A stretch of 64,000 nucleotides of DNA, taken from assembly GCF_014332695.1 (NCBI RefSeq), contig NZ_MBUA01000001.1, forward strand, positions 1,506,001-1,570,000. The letters are read 5' to 3'. This document shows, in pieces, positions 35,254 through 44,355 of the stretch (its first letter is position 1; each line of letters opens with the position of its first letter). The notes below the pieces were generated by a model. That model saw nothing but the letters and a program-made list of their open reading frames with translations. It had not been told where the DNA came from and made no database searches. This stretch comes from Flavihumibacter stibioxidans. GTDB lineage: Bacteria > Bacteroidota > Bacteroidia > Chitinophagales > Chitinophagaceae. The position numbers were made by a program, and so were the translations under genes.

Positions 35254-35586
35254 TTACAATTTATCATTCCCTCTGTGCCTTTCGGCATCCCGGATGTGCT
35301 TCTTTTCAAAGTTCTTCTCCAGGGCCCGGGTAAGGTCTACCCCGGTCTGGTTGGCCAGGCAGATCAGGACCCAAAGAACGTCCGCCATTTCATCCGCCAG
35401 GTCCCGGCCTTTGTCCGATTCCTTAAAGGATTGTTCACCGTATTGCCTGACCATCAGGCGGCTCAGTTCCCCCACCTCCTCCATTAAAATGCCCAGGTTG
35501 GTAAGTTCATTGAAATAGCGGACCCCAACGGTTTTGATCCAGGTATCCACCTGGGCCTGGGCCTCCCGAATCGAAATATCAGACAT
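35254..35586 (-). CDS. MazG-like nucleotide pyrophosphohydrolase
   Basis: A 110-residue all-alpha NTP pyrophosphatase of the MazG/dUTPase-like superfamily. The metal-binding ExxE...ExxD pattern is seen as LMEEVGELSRLM and DLADEMADVLWVLICLA, as in MazG-type enzymes that hydrolyse dNTPs or house-clean modified nucleotides. The longer frame to 35613 has an N-terminal MVKGKKNYY that overlaps dtd; the start at MSDISIREA (35586) is preferred and leaves a 20-bp gap to dtd. Substrate unknown. It lies between dtd and glyS on one strand. Confidence 0.85.
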   Translation of the reverse strand: MSDISIREAQAQVDTWIKTVGVRYFNELTNLGILMEEVGELSRLMVRQYGEQSFKESDKGRDLADEMADVLWVLICLANQTGVDLTRALEKNFEKKHIRDAERHRGNDKL

Positions 35587-35606
35587 ATAATAGTTTTTTT
35601 TACCCT

Positions 35607-36062
35607 TCACCAATCACGATCCTTCGTGTCCATCACTATGGTCACCGGGCCATCATTAAGCAGGGAAACCTGCATATCTGCGCCGAATTCACCTGTACCA
35701 ACCACCTTCCCGAGGTCTTCGGTCAACCGGGCCACGAATCGCTCATACAAGGGAATGGCTACCGGAGGTTTGCTCGCTTTGATATAGGAAGGGCGGTTCC
35801 CCTTTTTGGTGCTTGCATGCAGTGTAAACTGGCTTACCACCAGTAAATCACCCCCGATATCCTTCAGGGAAAGATTCATGACACCCGCTTCATCATTAAA
35901 AATCCGCATCTGGACGATCTTCCCGCTGAGCCAGCAGAGATCTTCCTCCGTATCGGCATCTTCGATGCCTACCAATACCAGTAACCCCTGCCCTATGGCC
36001 GATTTAATATTACCGCCGATGCTGACGGAGGCCTCGCTTACCCTCTGTATGACAACCCGCAT
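35607..36062 (-). CDS. dtd: D-aminoacyl-tRNA deacylase
   Basis: A 151-residue enzyme that removes D-amino acids (and glycine) from mischarged tRNA. The motifs SQFTLHAST (77-85) and NDGPVTIVMD (136-145, with the cis Gly-Pro) that form the active site across the dimer are both intact. The family length is normal. The ATG overlaps the -7 box of the divergent gene at 36082, leaving only 19 bp between the two genes. It fits next to glyS: both act on glycyl/aminoacyl-tRNA quality, though this is only context. Confidence 0.94.
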   Translation of the reverse strand: MRVVIQRVSEASVSIGGNIKSAIGQGLLVLVGIEDADTEEDLCWLSGKIVQMRIFNDEAGVMNLSLKDIGGDLLVVSQFTLHASTKKGNRPSYIKASKPPVAIPLYERFVARLTEDLGKVVGTGEFGADMQVSLLNDGPVTIVMDTKDRDW

Positions 36063-36069
36063 ATTTTTG
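36062..36069 (+). promoter_or_regulatory. -7 promoter element TATTTTTG of the MbnP-like gene
   Basis: TATTTTTG matches TAnnTTTG and ends 12 bases before the GTG start at 36082. It overlaps the dtd start codon on the other strand. No clear -33 is seen. Confidence 0.4.
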
Positions 36070-36081
36070 TAACTTTCAGCT

Positions 36082-36861
36082 GTGAAAACCGAAAATAGTT
36101 ATAAAGCGCTTACCGTACTCCTGGCCGTACTCTTTATCCTGAGCGGGTGCCAAAAAGAAAACAGTGTGGAGAGTCCCCCCAGGGCCACCCTTGAAATCCG
36201 CTTTATACCGGTCATTAATGGGCAGCCGCTGCAACTGAACCAACCCTATACCAACCCATTCGGGGAAACTTATAGCTTATCCATCTTTCGATTCTATGCC
36301 GGGCGTTTCAGCCTGGGCGACCAGCAAAGCGGACTTCAAAAGGCGGTTGAAGGCGAACCCTATTACCTGCCAGATCTCGCTGATCAGAATTCCATGCAAA
36401 TTGCCATGCCCGTTGAGCCAGGTATTTATGATGCACTGGCATTCATCCTGGGGGTTGACAGCGCACTGAATGTGAGCGGGGTGCAATCGGGCGTGCTGGA
36501 TCCTGCCAGGGGAATGTTCTGGACCTGGAACTCCGGTTATATTTTTACCAAGATCGAAGGCAATTCAACCGCATCAAGCCAGCCCAATGGCAAGTTCGAA
36601 TACCATGTCGGCGGGTTTAAAAATCCCTTCAGTGCCATCCGGCCCATGGTTGCCCAACTCACCGGTACGGATAAATGGATACTGGGCAAAGACCAGACCC
36701 TGCATGTGGACATAGCTTACGACATGAACAGTTTTTTCGATGCCCACTTTCCCTTACGCATAGCCGAAAATGCCGTGGTCATGACGCCGGGGGAATTGGC
36801 CATGAATATATCCCTCAATTTTGCCGGTGCATTTGAAATAGTTGATTACAGTATCCGATGA
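36082..36861 (+). CDS. MbnP-like periplasmic lipoprotein (candidate copper-binding protein)
   Basis: A 259-residue lipoprotein (GTG start; lipobox LSGC with Cys23). The domain fits the MbnP family: repeated beta strands starting ATLEIRFIPVINGQPL, the segment FRFYAGRFSL, and the conserved GMFWTWNSGY with two tryptophans (Trp147, Trp149) and a following Glu (EGN), then HVGG (His175). In MbnP proteins studied elsewhere a tryptophan is oxidised to kynurenine by a partner diheme enzyme and copper is then bound. Here the partner-type enzyme follows with a 4-bp overlap (ATGA). No methanobactin precursor gene is seen nearby. That this protein is so modified is inference. Confidence 0.78.
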   Translation: MKTENSYKALTVLLAVLFILSGCQKENSVESPPRATLEIRFIPVINGQPLQLNQPYTNPFGETYSLSIFRFYAGRFSLGDQQSGLQKAVEGEPYYLPDLADQNSMQIAMPVEPGIYDALAFILGVDSALNVSGVQSGVLDPARGMFWTWNSGYIFTKIEGNSTASSQPNGKFEYHVGGFKNPFSAIRPMVAQLTGTDKWILGKDQTLHVDIAYDMNSFFDAHFPLRIAENAVVMTPGELAMNISLNFAGAFEIVDYSIR

Positions 36862-37859
36862 AGACCGGCACTATTTACATATTATTTCTTGCCGTTTTCC
36901 TGTCAACAATAACAACGGGTACGGGATGCAACAAGGAGGATAGCCCGAAATCCCCGACTGCACTGGATTTCCCGATGCCGGCAGGATGGCCGGAAACCAG
37001 TTATGATTTTGCATCGAATCCGCTTACCAATGAAGGCTTTGAACTGGGAAGAAAATTATTTTTTGATGGCCGCCTTTCAAAGGATGGCAATTTCCCCTGC
37101 GCCAGTTGTCACCAGCCATTCGCGGCATTTGCCACTTTCGAACATGACCTCAGCCATGGTTTCAATAACCAGTTCACCCTGCGCAATGCCCCCGCACTCT
37201 TCAACCTGGCCTGGCACAGTGAATTCCATCATGATGGCGGTATCAACCACCTCGACCTGCAGCCACTGGCGCCACTCACGGCACCCAATGAAATGGCGGA
37301 AACCATCCCTTCAGTAATTGAAAAATTATCGGCTGATCCTGCTTACCAGCAGGGATTCGCAAAAGCATTCGGAACGCCGGAGATCAATACTGCACGCCTG
37401 ACAAAAGCGCTTTCCCAGTATATGCTGATGTTGGTTTCGGCGAGTTCAAAATACGACAGGGTAAAACAAGGTAAAGATGTTTTCAATGTAAATGAAGCGG
37501 CGGGCTACCAGGTATTCCTGCAGAAGAAATGCAACAGTTGCCACGCCGAACCGCTGTTCACCAATCTCGCCTATGAAAGCAACGGATTACCGTTGAACCC
37601 CGGACTGAATGATGTTGGGCGTATGCGCATCACCGGTAGTTCCGCTGATTCGCTCAAATTCAAAGTCCCAAGCCTGCGGAATATCATGGTGAGCTTCCCC
37701 TATATGCACGATGGCCGCCTCTGGGATATTTCAGATGTGTATGAACATTATAATAAAACAATTCCCCTTTCTTCTGTTGAAAGGGGATTGTTGACAGAGT
37801 TCTTTAAAACCCTGACCGATTCTGCTTTTATCAATAATCCAAGGCTTGGGCAGCCATGA
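36858..37859 (+). CDS. MbnH/MauG-like diheme cytochrome c peroxidase
   Basis: A 333-residue exported enzyme with two c-type haem motifs, CASCH (81-85) and CNSCH (225-229), in the spacing of the bacterial diheme peroxidase/MauG family, and the conserved FPYMHDGRLWDISDVYEHY near residues 280-298. The N-terminus (Cys24 in TGTGC) may be a weak lipoprotein signal. Family members either reduce peroxide or, as in MauG and MbnH, oxidise tryptophan on a partner protein. It starts inside the last codon of the MbnP-like gene, so the two are translationally coupled. This arrangement makes MbnH-type action on the upstream protein the best guess, but plain cytochrome c peroxidase activity remains possible. 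Confidence 0.85.
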   Translation: MKTGTIYILFLAVFLSTITTGTGCNKEDSPKSPTALDFPMPAGWPETSYDFASNPLTNEGFELGRKLFFDGRLSKDGNFPCASCHQPFAAFATFEHDLSHGFNNQFTLRNAPALFNLAWHSEFHHDGGINHLDLQPLAPLTAPNEMAETIPSVIEKLSADPAYQQGFAKAFGTPEINTARLTKALSQYMLMLVSASSKYDRVKQGKDVFNVNEAAGYQVFLQKKCNSCHAEPLFTNLAYESNGLPLNPGLNDVGRMRITGSSADSLKFKVPSLRNIMVSFPYMHDGRLWDISDVYEHYNKTIPLSSVERGLLTEFFKTLTDSAFINNPRLGQP

Positions 37860-37862
37860 TTT

Positions 37863-38513
37863 TCAGTGAGCCAGTTTTCGTGCCCTGATTGCCTGCAGCG
37901 CCTGCCTGGCCTTCTCCAGGTCCAGCGCATGCTGTTTAACAGCATTGGAATTCTCAGCAATTTTTTCTTCTATCTGAACTTTTCTCTTTGCCAGGTCCGC
38001 TCCTTCATCGAGCATGCTGGTATGTTTTTTCTCCATCTTGTCAATCAGGCTTTCCTGAGCCAGGATCTCGAGGTTCAGGTTATAATCCGCAACGAAGGGA
38101 GTAACGCCCGCGAGATAGGTTTTGCCGTCTTCGATACCGGTGCGTTCATCAGCGGCCCTCGATGAAAGCATTTCATTGGGTTTTGCCATGATCATCTGCA
38201 CCAGTGATGCAGCTTTTTCCTTTCTGCTTTTGCGGTCAACTTTTACATACACATCATATAAATTTCCGCCATCGCCCAAAGGCACATTCCGGTATAACTG
38301 GTAATCTTTCGCCTTTGCAGGTTTGAAGCCCATGGTCTTGAATTTTTCTTCCATTGCCTTCTCCACTACATCAGGCGGGTAAGGCAATTCCAATACTGCT
38401 GCCGGCATATTCTTTTTCTGGAACTCCGCAATACCCTCCATGGGTTGCTGGGCCTGCACTGCAAATGCAAGAGATACTGCCAGTAATAATCCTAATCCTC
38501 TTTTCATATTCAT
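37863..38513 (-). CDS. Secreted protein with C-terminal coiled coil, function unknown
   Basis: A 216-residue protein with a signal peptide (LLLAVSLAFAVQAQ), a mixed central domain containing VLELPYPPDVVEKAMEEKF and a run of Lys/Arg-rich helices, and a long coiled coil at about 150-210 (LIDKMEKKHTSMLDEGADLAKRK). It is convergent with the diheme enzyme gene with a three-base gap and divergent from the flippase gene. Similar proteins occur in Bacteroidota without known function. The start may be 38513 or 38507. Confidence 0.75.
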   Translation of the reverse strand: MNMKRGLGLLLAVSLAFAVQAQQPMEGIAEFQKKNMPAAVLELPYPPDVVEKAMEEKFKTMGFKPAKAKDYQLYRNVPLGDGGNLYDVYVKVDRKSRKEKAASLVQMIMAKPNEMLSSRAADERTGIEDGKTYLAGVTPFVADYNLNLEILAQESLIDKMEKKHTSMLDEGADLAKRKVQIEEKIAENSNAVKQHALDLEKARQALQAIRARKLAH

Positions 38514-38529
38514 GGTTTTATTTCAGTGA

Positions 38530-38537
38530 CAAAGTTA
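38530..38537 (-). promoter_or_regulatory. -7 promoter element TAACTTTG
   Basis: CAAAGTTA on plus reads TAACTTTG on the coding strand, 16 bases before the start at 38513. Confidence 0.4.
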
Positions 38538-38567
38538 TAAAATCCATTTCGTCAGTTGATTTACAAC

Positions 38568-38575
38568 TATTTTTG
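38568..38575 (+). promoter_or_regulatory. -7 promoter element TATTTTTG of the flippase gene
   Basis: TATTTTTG lies 19 bases before a TTG start at 38595. Because it follows the earlier in-frame TTG at 38556, it argues for the later start. Confidence 0.4.
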
Positions 38576-38594
38576 CCCAAATTCTGAGCATCCT

Positions 38595-40097
38595 TTGAGT
38601 GAGATCAAAAAACTGGCCGGACAAACCTTGTGGTATGGTGTACCCACCATTGTAGCCCGATTCCTCGGCTACCTGATGAATATGGCGCTTCCCTTCCTTT
38701 TTGAAAAGCCATCCGTTACTGCTGATATCACCCAGGTATATGCGATGATCCCATTCCTGAATGTTTTGTTTACTTATGGAATGGAAACGGCTTACTTCCG
38801 GTTTTCCCAGGATAAGGACAAACACCATTTATATAACACATTATCGGTCTCACTGTTCATCAGCAGCCTGGCTTTTACTGCATTATTATTTTTCAGTCGT
38901 GGTACCATTGCCGCTGCAGCCGGACTGGAAGCTCATCCCGAATACATTACCTGGATGTGCGGCATCCTGCTGTTCGACACCCTGGCCACACTGCCTTTTG
39001 CCAAACTGAGACAGGAAAATCGCCCCCGCCGGTATGCATTCGTGCGGATCAGCGGCATCCTGATCAACCTGCTGATCGTGCTCTTTTTTGTGGGAGTACT
39101 GCCGGCATATATTTCCAACCACCCCGACAGTCCGCTGAGACTCTTTCAACGTTTCGATATCGGGATTGGCTGGTACCTGGTGGGTAACCTGCTGGGAAGT
39201 ATCGCCACTTTTGCGATGCTGGCCCCTGAATGGAAGGAGCTGAACTGGGAATTTGATAGCAAACTATTCCGGGAGGTGATGCACTACAGCTATCCATTGG
39301 TGATAGTTGGTTTCGGCGGCATGGTAAATGATGTGCTCAGCCGCCTGATCTACCAGCATGTGGTGGACCTCCCGGCAGAACAGGCCAAACATGAACTGGG
39401 AATTTTTGCCAATGTGTACCGGCTGGCCGTGATGATGAGTATCCTGATCCAGGCCTTCCGGATGGCAGCCGAACCTTATTTCTTTAACCAGTCGAAACAG
39501 GAAGGTGCACAGAAATCATATGCCCGTGTCATGAAATTCTTCGTGCTGGCCTGCTGTTTTATGTTTCTCTTCATCGGGCTCTACCTGGATGTGCTGGAAT
39601 GGATCATCACCGTAAAATCCGATGCCTGGGCCGAAGGCATGTACATTGTACCCATACTTGCCATGGGTAATATTTTCCTGGGAATTTATTACAACCTCAG
39701 CATCTGGTATAAACTAACGGGAAGGAACATGTACGGAGCCTATATCACCATTGCCGGCGCAGTCCTGACCATCGTACTGAATATCCTGCTGATCCCGCGC
39801 CTGCATTACCTCGGCGCGGCCCTCGCCACCTTCGCCTGCTACCTGCTGATGATGGTGATCAGCTACGTAATGGGACAGAAATATTACCCTGTCCCCTATG
39901 CGCGTAAAAAACTGATCTCCTATCTGGTGCTGGTGAGCCTGGTTTATGCGTTTCACCGCCTGGTACTCTATTTTTATTCCCCGCTCTGGTTCAGTGTGCT
40001 GACCGGTACCCTGCTGCTGGCGGGTTTCGCAATGTTTGTAGCAAAGGTGGAAAAAAAGGAACTGTCGAAAATCCCTCTTCTCAGCAAATTTGTATAA
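38595..40097 (+). CDS. Polysaccharide/lipopolysaccharide flippase (Wzx/MATE-like)
   Basis: A 500-residue polytopic protein with about 14 hydrophobic helices of the MOP (MATE/Wzx) exporter superfamily, starting (TTG) SEIKKLAGQTLWYGVPTIVARF, as is usual for this group. Other landmarks are GFGGMVNDVLSRLIYQ and QAFRMAAEPYFFNQ. Such proteins flip lipid-linked oligosaccharides across the inner membrane for O-antigen, capsule or exopolysaccharide. No glycosyltransferase is adjacent, so it may serve a pathway encoded elsewhere, for instance the sugar cluster at 2.7-7 kb. The later TTG is chosen because a -7 box lies between the two alternatives. Confidence 0.86.
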   Translation: MSEIKKLAGQTLWYGVPTIVARFLGYLMNMALPFLFEKPSVTADITQVYAMIPFLNVLFTYGMETAYFRFSQDKDKHHLYNTLSVSLFISSLAFTALLFFSRGTIAAAAGLEAHPEYITWMCGILLFDTLATLPFAKLRQENRPRRYAFVRISGILINLLIVLFFVGVLPAYISNHPDSPLRLFQRFDIGIGWYLVGNLLGSIATFAMLAPEWKELNWEFDSKLFREVMHYSYPLVIVGFGGMVNDVLSRLIYQHVVDLPAEQAKHELGIFANVYRLAVMMSILIQAFRMAAEPYFFNQSKQEGAQKSYARVMKFFVLACCFMFLFIGLYLDVLEWIITVKSDAWAEGMYIVPILAMGNIFLGIYYNLSIWYKLTGRNMYGAYITIAGAVLTIVLNILLIPRLHYLGAALATFACYLLMMVISYVMGQKYYPVPYARKKLISYLVLVSLVYAFHRLVLYFYSPLWFSVLTGTLLLAGFAMFVAKVEKKELSKIPLLSKFV

Positions 40098-40110
40098 CCT
40101 CCTCACCTCC

Positions 40111-40761
40111 TCACCTATCCCCCCCATTCAAAAAAGGATTGTTCTTCTTTTCAAACCCTATCGTTGTGCTTTCCCCATGACCCGGGTAAACCCTCACCGC
40201 ATCCGGCAGGGTGAACAATTGGGTGCGAATGCTGTTCAGCAACTGGGAATGGTTGCCACCCGGAAGATCGGTGCGCCCAATGCTTCGCCGGAACAGGACA
40301 TCGCCGCCAATGACAAATTGCTGGGACTCAGAATAAAAGCAGACATGGCCGGGTGAGTGCCCGGGAGCCTCGATCACTTTTAATTCGTCTGTACCCAACC
40401 TTATGGTATCTCCGCCACGTATATAATGTAATGGACCGTCGTAATTGCGGAAAGGAAGGTTCCAGCGTTTGCCCGAATCGGGGGCAAAGTCCAGCACCAG
40501 CTTTTCCGTGGGGTGAATATGCAGCTCAAGTTTCCATGTACGGTGAACAAAATCGTTGCCGAACACATGGTCAAGATGGCAGTGGGTATTCAGTAAGAGG
40601 CGGGGAGTCAGTTTATGCTGGTCGATGAAAGCCTTTAACTGCTGCTCCTCGCGCTGGTCGTAACAACCCGGATCAATGATCATGCAGTCGCCCGATTCGT
40701 TGAACAAAACATAGGAATTTTCCATTATGGGACTGAACTCGAATAAATGGATTGTTAACAT
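40111..40761 (-). CDS. MBL-fold metallohydrolase (glyoxalase II-like)
   Basis: A 216-residue metallo-beta-lactamase-fold hydrolase. The zinc site HCHLDH lies at residues 60-65 (H-x-H-x-D-H), preceded by MIIDPGCYD and followed by GHSPGHVCFY, the third and fourth metal motifs of the glyoxalase II/persulfide dioxygenase-like group. The start MLTIHLFEF is typical. It could be hydroxyacylglutathione hydrolase-like or a thioesterase; the substrate is not readable. The first 35 bases of its transcript overlap the 5' region of the divergent barrel-protein gene at 40832. Confidence 0.88.
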   Translation of the reverse strand: MLTIHLFEFSPIMENSYVLFNESGDCMIIDPGCYDQREEQQLKAFIDQHKLTPRLLLNTHCHLDHVFGNDFVHRTWKLELHIHPTEKLVLDFAPDSGKRWNLPFRNYDGPLHYIRGGDTIRLGTDELKVIEAPGHSPGHVCFYSESQQFVIGGDVLFRRSIGRTDLPGGNHSQLLNSIRTQLFTLPDAVRVYPGHGESTTIGFEKKNNPFLNGGDR

Positions 40762-40831
40762 AGCTCTATTATTTGGGGGGGATTTCCGGGTTAACCCTGA
40801 ATATCATAATTTTAAACCACAATCACTGGAT

Positions 40832-43800
40832 ATGCAATTTCCGAAGAATCATTTGTTTTTGCGCGTGTGTACCAAGCTTACCCTGATTTTTATCCTTTTC
40901 CTGATGATTACCCCCTCCCTGGTAAATGCCCAGGTGAATACGGTGGAATTTGGGAAAAACCGGGTCCAGTACAGGAAGTTCAAATGGCAATATTACCAGA
41001 CAGATAATTTCAATACCTACTACAGCCAGAATGGCGAGCCACTCGCAAAATCAGTTGCACAGATGGCGGAAATTGAATTGCCCGACCTTGAAACCTTTAT
41101 GGAATACGGCTTGCAGCGCCGGGCCAACATCGTCCTCTACAACAATTTCAACGACCTGCAGCAAACCAATATCGGGTTGACCACAGACTGGCAGATCAAT
41201 GGTGGCAACACCAAGCTGGTGAACAATAAAGTGGTGGTTTATTATAACAGCGACCATCGGAACTTACGCATCCAGGTAAGGCAGGGAATTGCCCGCATCC
41301 TGCTGGATAATATCCTTTTCGGGGATGACCTGGGCGAATTTGCCGCCAACCAGGCCTTGCTGGACCTTCCCAAATGGCTGACCGACGGATTTGTGGCTTA
41401 TGCTGCAGAAAACTGGAGCACCGACCTTGACAACCAGTTGAAATCTGCGATGCTCTCAGGCAAATACCGGAATTTTTACCAGTTTGCCTATGACCAGCCC
41501 ATGCTGGCAGGCCATTCATTCTGGCGTTATGTCGAAGAGACCTACAAGAAGGAAAACACCAAGTATTTCCTTTACCTGGCAAGGCTGTACCGCAACCTGA
41601 ACGGCGCTTCCAACCGGATCGCCAAAAAGAAATTCAAGGAAGTCCTGTCAGATTTTATGACCTACAATGAAGACAAGTATTATAAGGATATCCGCGGCCG
41701 CCGCAACAACCCCAAAGGGTCTATGTCAGTGGTGGAGGAAGTGGACAAGAATAAGGACTTCTACAATTTCACCCCCAACCCGGCTCCACGTAGCCAGGCC
41801 TATGCAGTGGTTCAGTATAAAAAAGGATTACAGACCGTTCTCTTTTATGAAGATTATGTAACCAGCAAAGTGCTCCTGAAAAACGGTGTCCGCAACCTGG
41901 AAGCCAAACAGGACCCGCATTACCCATTGCTGGCCTGGAATGGCAAGGGCAACAAATTACTGGTGGTGTACAGCAGTGAAGGAAAACTGAGGATGTTTAC
42001 CTACGACATATTCTCCCGGATCAAACGCGATAAACTGGTGCTCGACCAGTTTGAACAAATCCAGGATATAAAGTTTATGACGGACGATAACACACTTTTA
42101 TTGAGTGGGGTTAAAAACGGGCAGTCAGATATTTTCACCTTCAAGATCGACCGCGAGCGTGTGGAACAGATCACGAATGATATATATGACGACCTTGATC
42201 CATCCTTCGTGGCATTTCCAAACAAGATGGGCATCCTGTATGCATCCAACAGGCCATCCGCAACCGCTGTATCCGGAGATACTATCCTGCCATCCAACCA
42301 TCGCTATAATATTTTCCTGGTTGATAATTTCAATAAGAGCGAATTCAAGCAGATCTCGCAAATGAGCAACCTGAAATATGGAAACGCCAGGTACCCTGCG
42401 CAGTATAACGTATCACACTTTACATTTGCGGCTGATGAAAACGGTATCAACAACCGGTTTGCCGGATTCTTCACCACTGAAAGGGCCGGTGTGGATACCA
42501 TCTACCGGATTGGGGATGATGTGTTGCGCAATCCCGAATACAAAGAGATTGATTCACTCCTGAAGGTCTATGACAAAACGGAGCCCGATACCATCTTCAC
42601 TTTTTCCATCACCAATGATTCCGCATATGTGTTCCCGTTAACCAATTACCAGAGCGGACTGGTGGAAACAAAAGCTGCGGGCGATAAAGACCAGGTAAGT
42701 GAAGTCAGGCAGGAAGGAGAACTGAAGTTTCTCTACAAACTGAAAGTGGATGAAAACACCCTGAGGAAACGGAATATCAATCCGCGGCCAACCGATTTCA
42801 GGAAGAGAACGATTGATGAGCAAAGGATAGCGGCAGGGGCAGCCATTCAATTCCGGCAACCTGAACAGCCAACAGATACAAGCGGCAAAAAAGTTGAATT
42901 TGAATCAGAGTTTGAGGAAGACAAAGCCGACTCCGCGGCGGTTGAAAGGATCAGGAAAGAACAACAAACAGAAAGCCAGCCCTCCATCCTGAAAAAAGCG
43001 GGCCGGTTTGATTACCGCCTGAAGTTTTCTGTTGACCAGGTAACCGGTTCGCTCTTCAACAACGATGTGCTGGTTACCCGCTACGAGCCATTTACCGGTT
43101 CGCTGCCTGTTACCAACAGTGCCAATAACGGATTTAACGGAATGTTCAAGGTAACGGTGTATGACATGCTGGAAGACCTTCGCTTTACCGGCATGTTCCG
43201 TTCACCATTGATCAATACAGCCGGCCAGGGTGTACCGATCAATCTCGGAAGCCCTAATATCTTTATTCCGGGTTCCCAGTCATTGTTCAATTCGGGCTCT
43301 GAATACCTGGCGCGTTTTGATTACATGAAACGCAGGATCGATTATACCGCCATGTATTACCGCCGCACCGATGTGGGCGGAAGAGACATTGGTGTCGGAT
43401 TCCTGATCCCTGCCAAACTCTACACCAATTTGTACCAGGCAGGCATCAAGTACCCGTTTGATAAAGTGAGAAGCGTGCGCATCAACCTTGGCCTGAGGAC
43501 CGACAAAGTGGTAACCAAAGCCATCTCGGATCCCAACACCATTGAAGTGGAAGATGAGAAGAAGAGCTATGGTTTGCTGCGGGTTGAATACGTGCACGAC
43601 AATGCCATCATGAAAGCCACCAATATCTGGAATGGTCTCCGGTACAAAGTCTATATGGACCTGAATACCCAGGTAAACAAATTACAGACCACTGCCGGAA
43701 GGAACACCTTTAATGTTGGCTGGGATGCGCGGTATTACTATCCCATCCTCCAGAATTTCATCTGGGCCGGCCGGGTGGCAGCAGATTTCTCCTGGGGTGA

Positions 43801-44299
43801 CCAGAAGATATTGTATTACCTGGGCGGACAAGATGGATGGCTTTTCCCGAAGGCTAACACCGAAGTACAACCGCAGGACCCGACTTATGCTTTCCAGGCA
43901 CTGGCTGTTAACATGAGGGGGCACCGCCAGAATATTACCAATGGCAACAATGCCATGGTGATCAACAGTGAATTCCGTCTGCCGGTATTCACCACCTTGC
44001 TGAAACGCCCCATCAACAATGCCTTTCTCCGCAATTTCCAGCTTGTCCAGTTCACCGACCTCGGTACTGCCTGGAATGGTAAATACAATGGAATGGCAAG
44101 GCCGTCGAAAGTTTACCAGGAAGGAAATGTGCTGGTAAAGATCAAGGCAGGTGGTGTGGGACCATTCGTAGGAGGATACGGATTTGGCGCGCGCAGCACC
44201 CTGCTGGGTTATTTCATGCGCCTCGATACCGGTTGGGAAATGAATGGCTTCTTCAAGGGCAGGCCTATCTGGCATTTTGCACTGGGTGTTGATTTTTAA
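40832..44299 (+). CDS. Large outer-membrane protein: degenerate peptidase domain, TolB-like propeller and BamA-type barrel
   Basis: A 1155-residue exported protein. Start at MQFPKNHLF gives a normal signal peptide; an upstream frame to 40727 would overlap the divergent metallohydrolase. Residues about 30-290 resemble peptidase MA/gluzincin domains, but the place of the HExxH helix reads RQGIARILLDN and the Glu of the third ligand is Asp in WLTDGFVAYAA, so it looks inactive. Residues about 330-480 have TolB-like blades (LLLSGVKNGQSDIFTFKID, GILYASNRPSA). From about 725 the C-terminus is a 16-strand-like barrel of the Omp85/bacterial surface antigen kind, ending in FALGVDF, an outer-membrane insertion signal. 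Probably assembles or exports surface material; function unproven. Confidence 0.75.
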   Translation: MQFPKNHLFLRVCTKLTLIFILFLMITPSLVNAQVNTVEFGKNRVQYRKFKWQYYQTDNFNTYYSQNGEPLAKSVAQMAEIELPDLETFMEYGLQRRANIVLYNNFNDLQQTNIGLTTDWQINGGNTKLVNNKVVVYYNSDHRNLRIQVRQGIARILLDNILFGDDLGEFAANQALLDLPKWLTDGFVAYAAENWSTDLDNQLKSAMLSGKYRNFYQFAYDQPMLAGHSFWRYVEETYKKENTKYFLYLARLYRNLNGASNRIAKKKFKEVLSDFMTYNEDKYYKDIRGRRNNPKGSMSVVEEVDKNKDFYNFTPNPAPRSQAYAVVQYKKGLQTVLFYEDYVTSKVLLKNGVRNLEAKQDPHYPLLAWNGKGNKLLVVYSSEGKLRMFTYDIFSRIKRDKLVLDQFEQIQDIKFMTDDNTLLLSGVKNGQSDIFTFKIDRERVEQITNDIYDDLDPSFVAFPNKMGILYASNRPSATAVSGDTILPSNHRYNIFLVDNFNKSEFKQISQMSNLKYGNARYPAQYNVSHFTFAADENGINNRFAGFFTTERAGVDTIYRIGDDVLRNPEYKEIDSLLKVYDKTEPDTIFTFSITNDSAYVFPLTNYQSGLVETKAAGDKDQVSEVRQEGELKFLYKLKVDENTLRKRNINPRPTDFRKRTIDEQRIAAGAAIQFRQPEQPTDTSGKKVEFESEFEEDKADSAAVERIRKEQQTESQPSILKKAGRFDYRLKFSVDQVTGSLFNNDVLVTRYEPFTGSLPVTNSANNGFNGMFKVTVYDMLEDLRFTGMFRSPLINTAGQGVPINLGSPNIFIPGSQSLFNSGSEYLARFDYMKRRIDYTAMYYRRTDVGGRDIGVGFLIPAKLYTNLYQAGIKYPFDKVRSVRINLGLRTDKVVTKAISDPNTIEVEDEKKSYGLLRVEYVHDNAIMKATNIWNGLRYKVYMDLNTQVNKLQTTAGRNTFNVGWDARYYYPILQNFIWAGRVAADFSWGDQKILYYLGGQDGWLFPKANTEVQPQDPTYAFQALAVNMRGHRQNITNGNNAMVINSEFRLPVFTTLLKRPINNAFLRNFQLVQFTDLGTAWNGKYNGMARPSKVYQEGNVLVKIKAGGVGPFVGGYGFGARSTLLGYFMRLDTGWEMNGFFKGRPIWHFALGVDF

Positions 44300-44315
44300 A
44301 GGAATCATTTTATAT

Positions 44316-44355
44316 AAAAGCGGGTGTATCCGAAATGGATACACCCGCTTTTTTT
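44316..44355. terminator. Strong Rho-independent terminator between convergent genes
   Basis: AAAAGCGGGTGTATCC (44316-44331) pairs perfectly with GGATACACCCGCTTTT (44337-44352), loop GAAAT, then a T-run to 44355 that also contains the creD stop codon. It ends the barrel-protein gene on plus and can serve creD on minus. Confidence 0.9.

Noticed and set aside
36082..37859. A methanobactin biosynthesis cluster
   Set aside because: No short precursor peptide, MbnB/MbnC or TonB-dependent receptor is nearby; only the MbnP/MbnH-like pair is present.
40727..40831. Extended start of the large barrel protein
   Set aside because: It overlaps the divergent metallohydrolase start and would hide the signal peptide.
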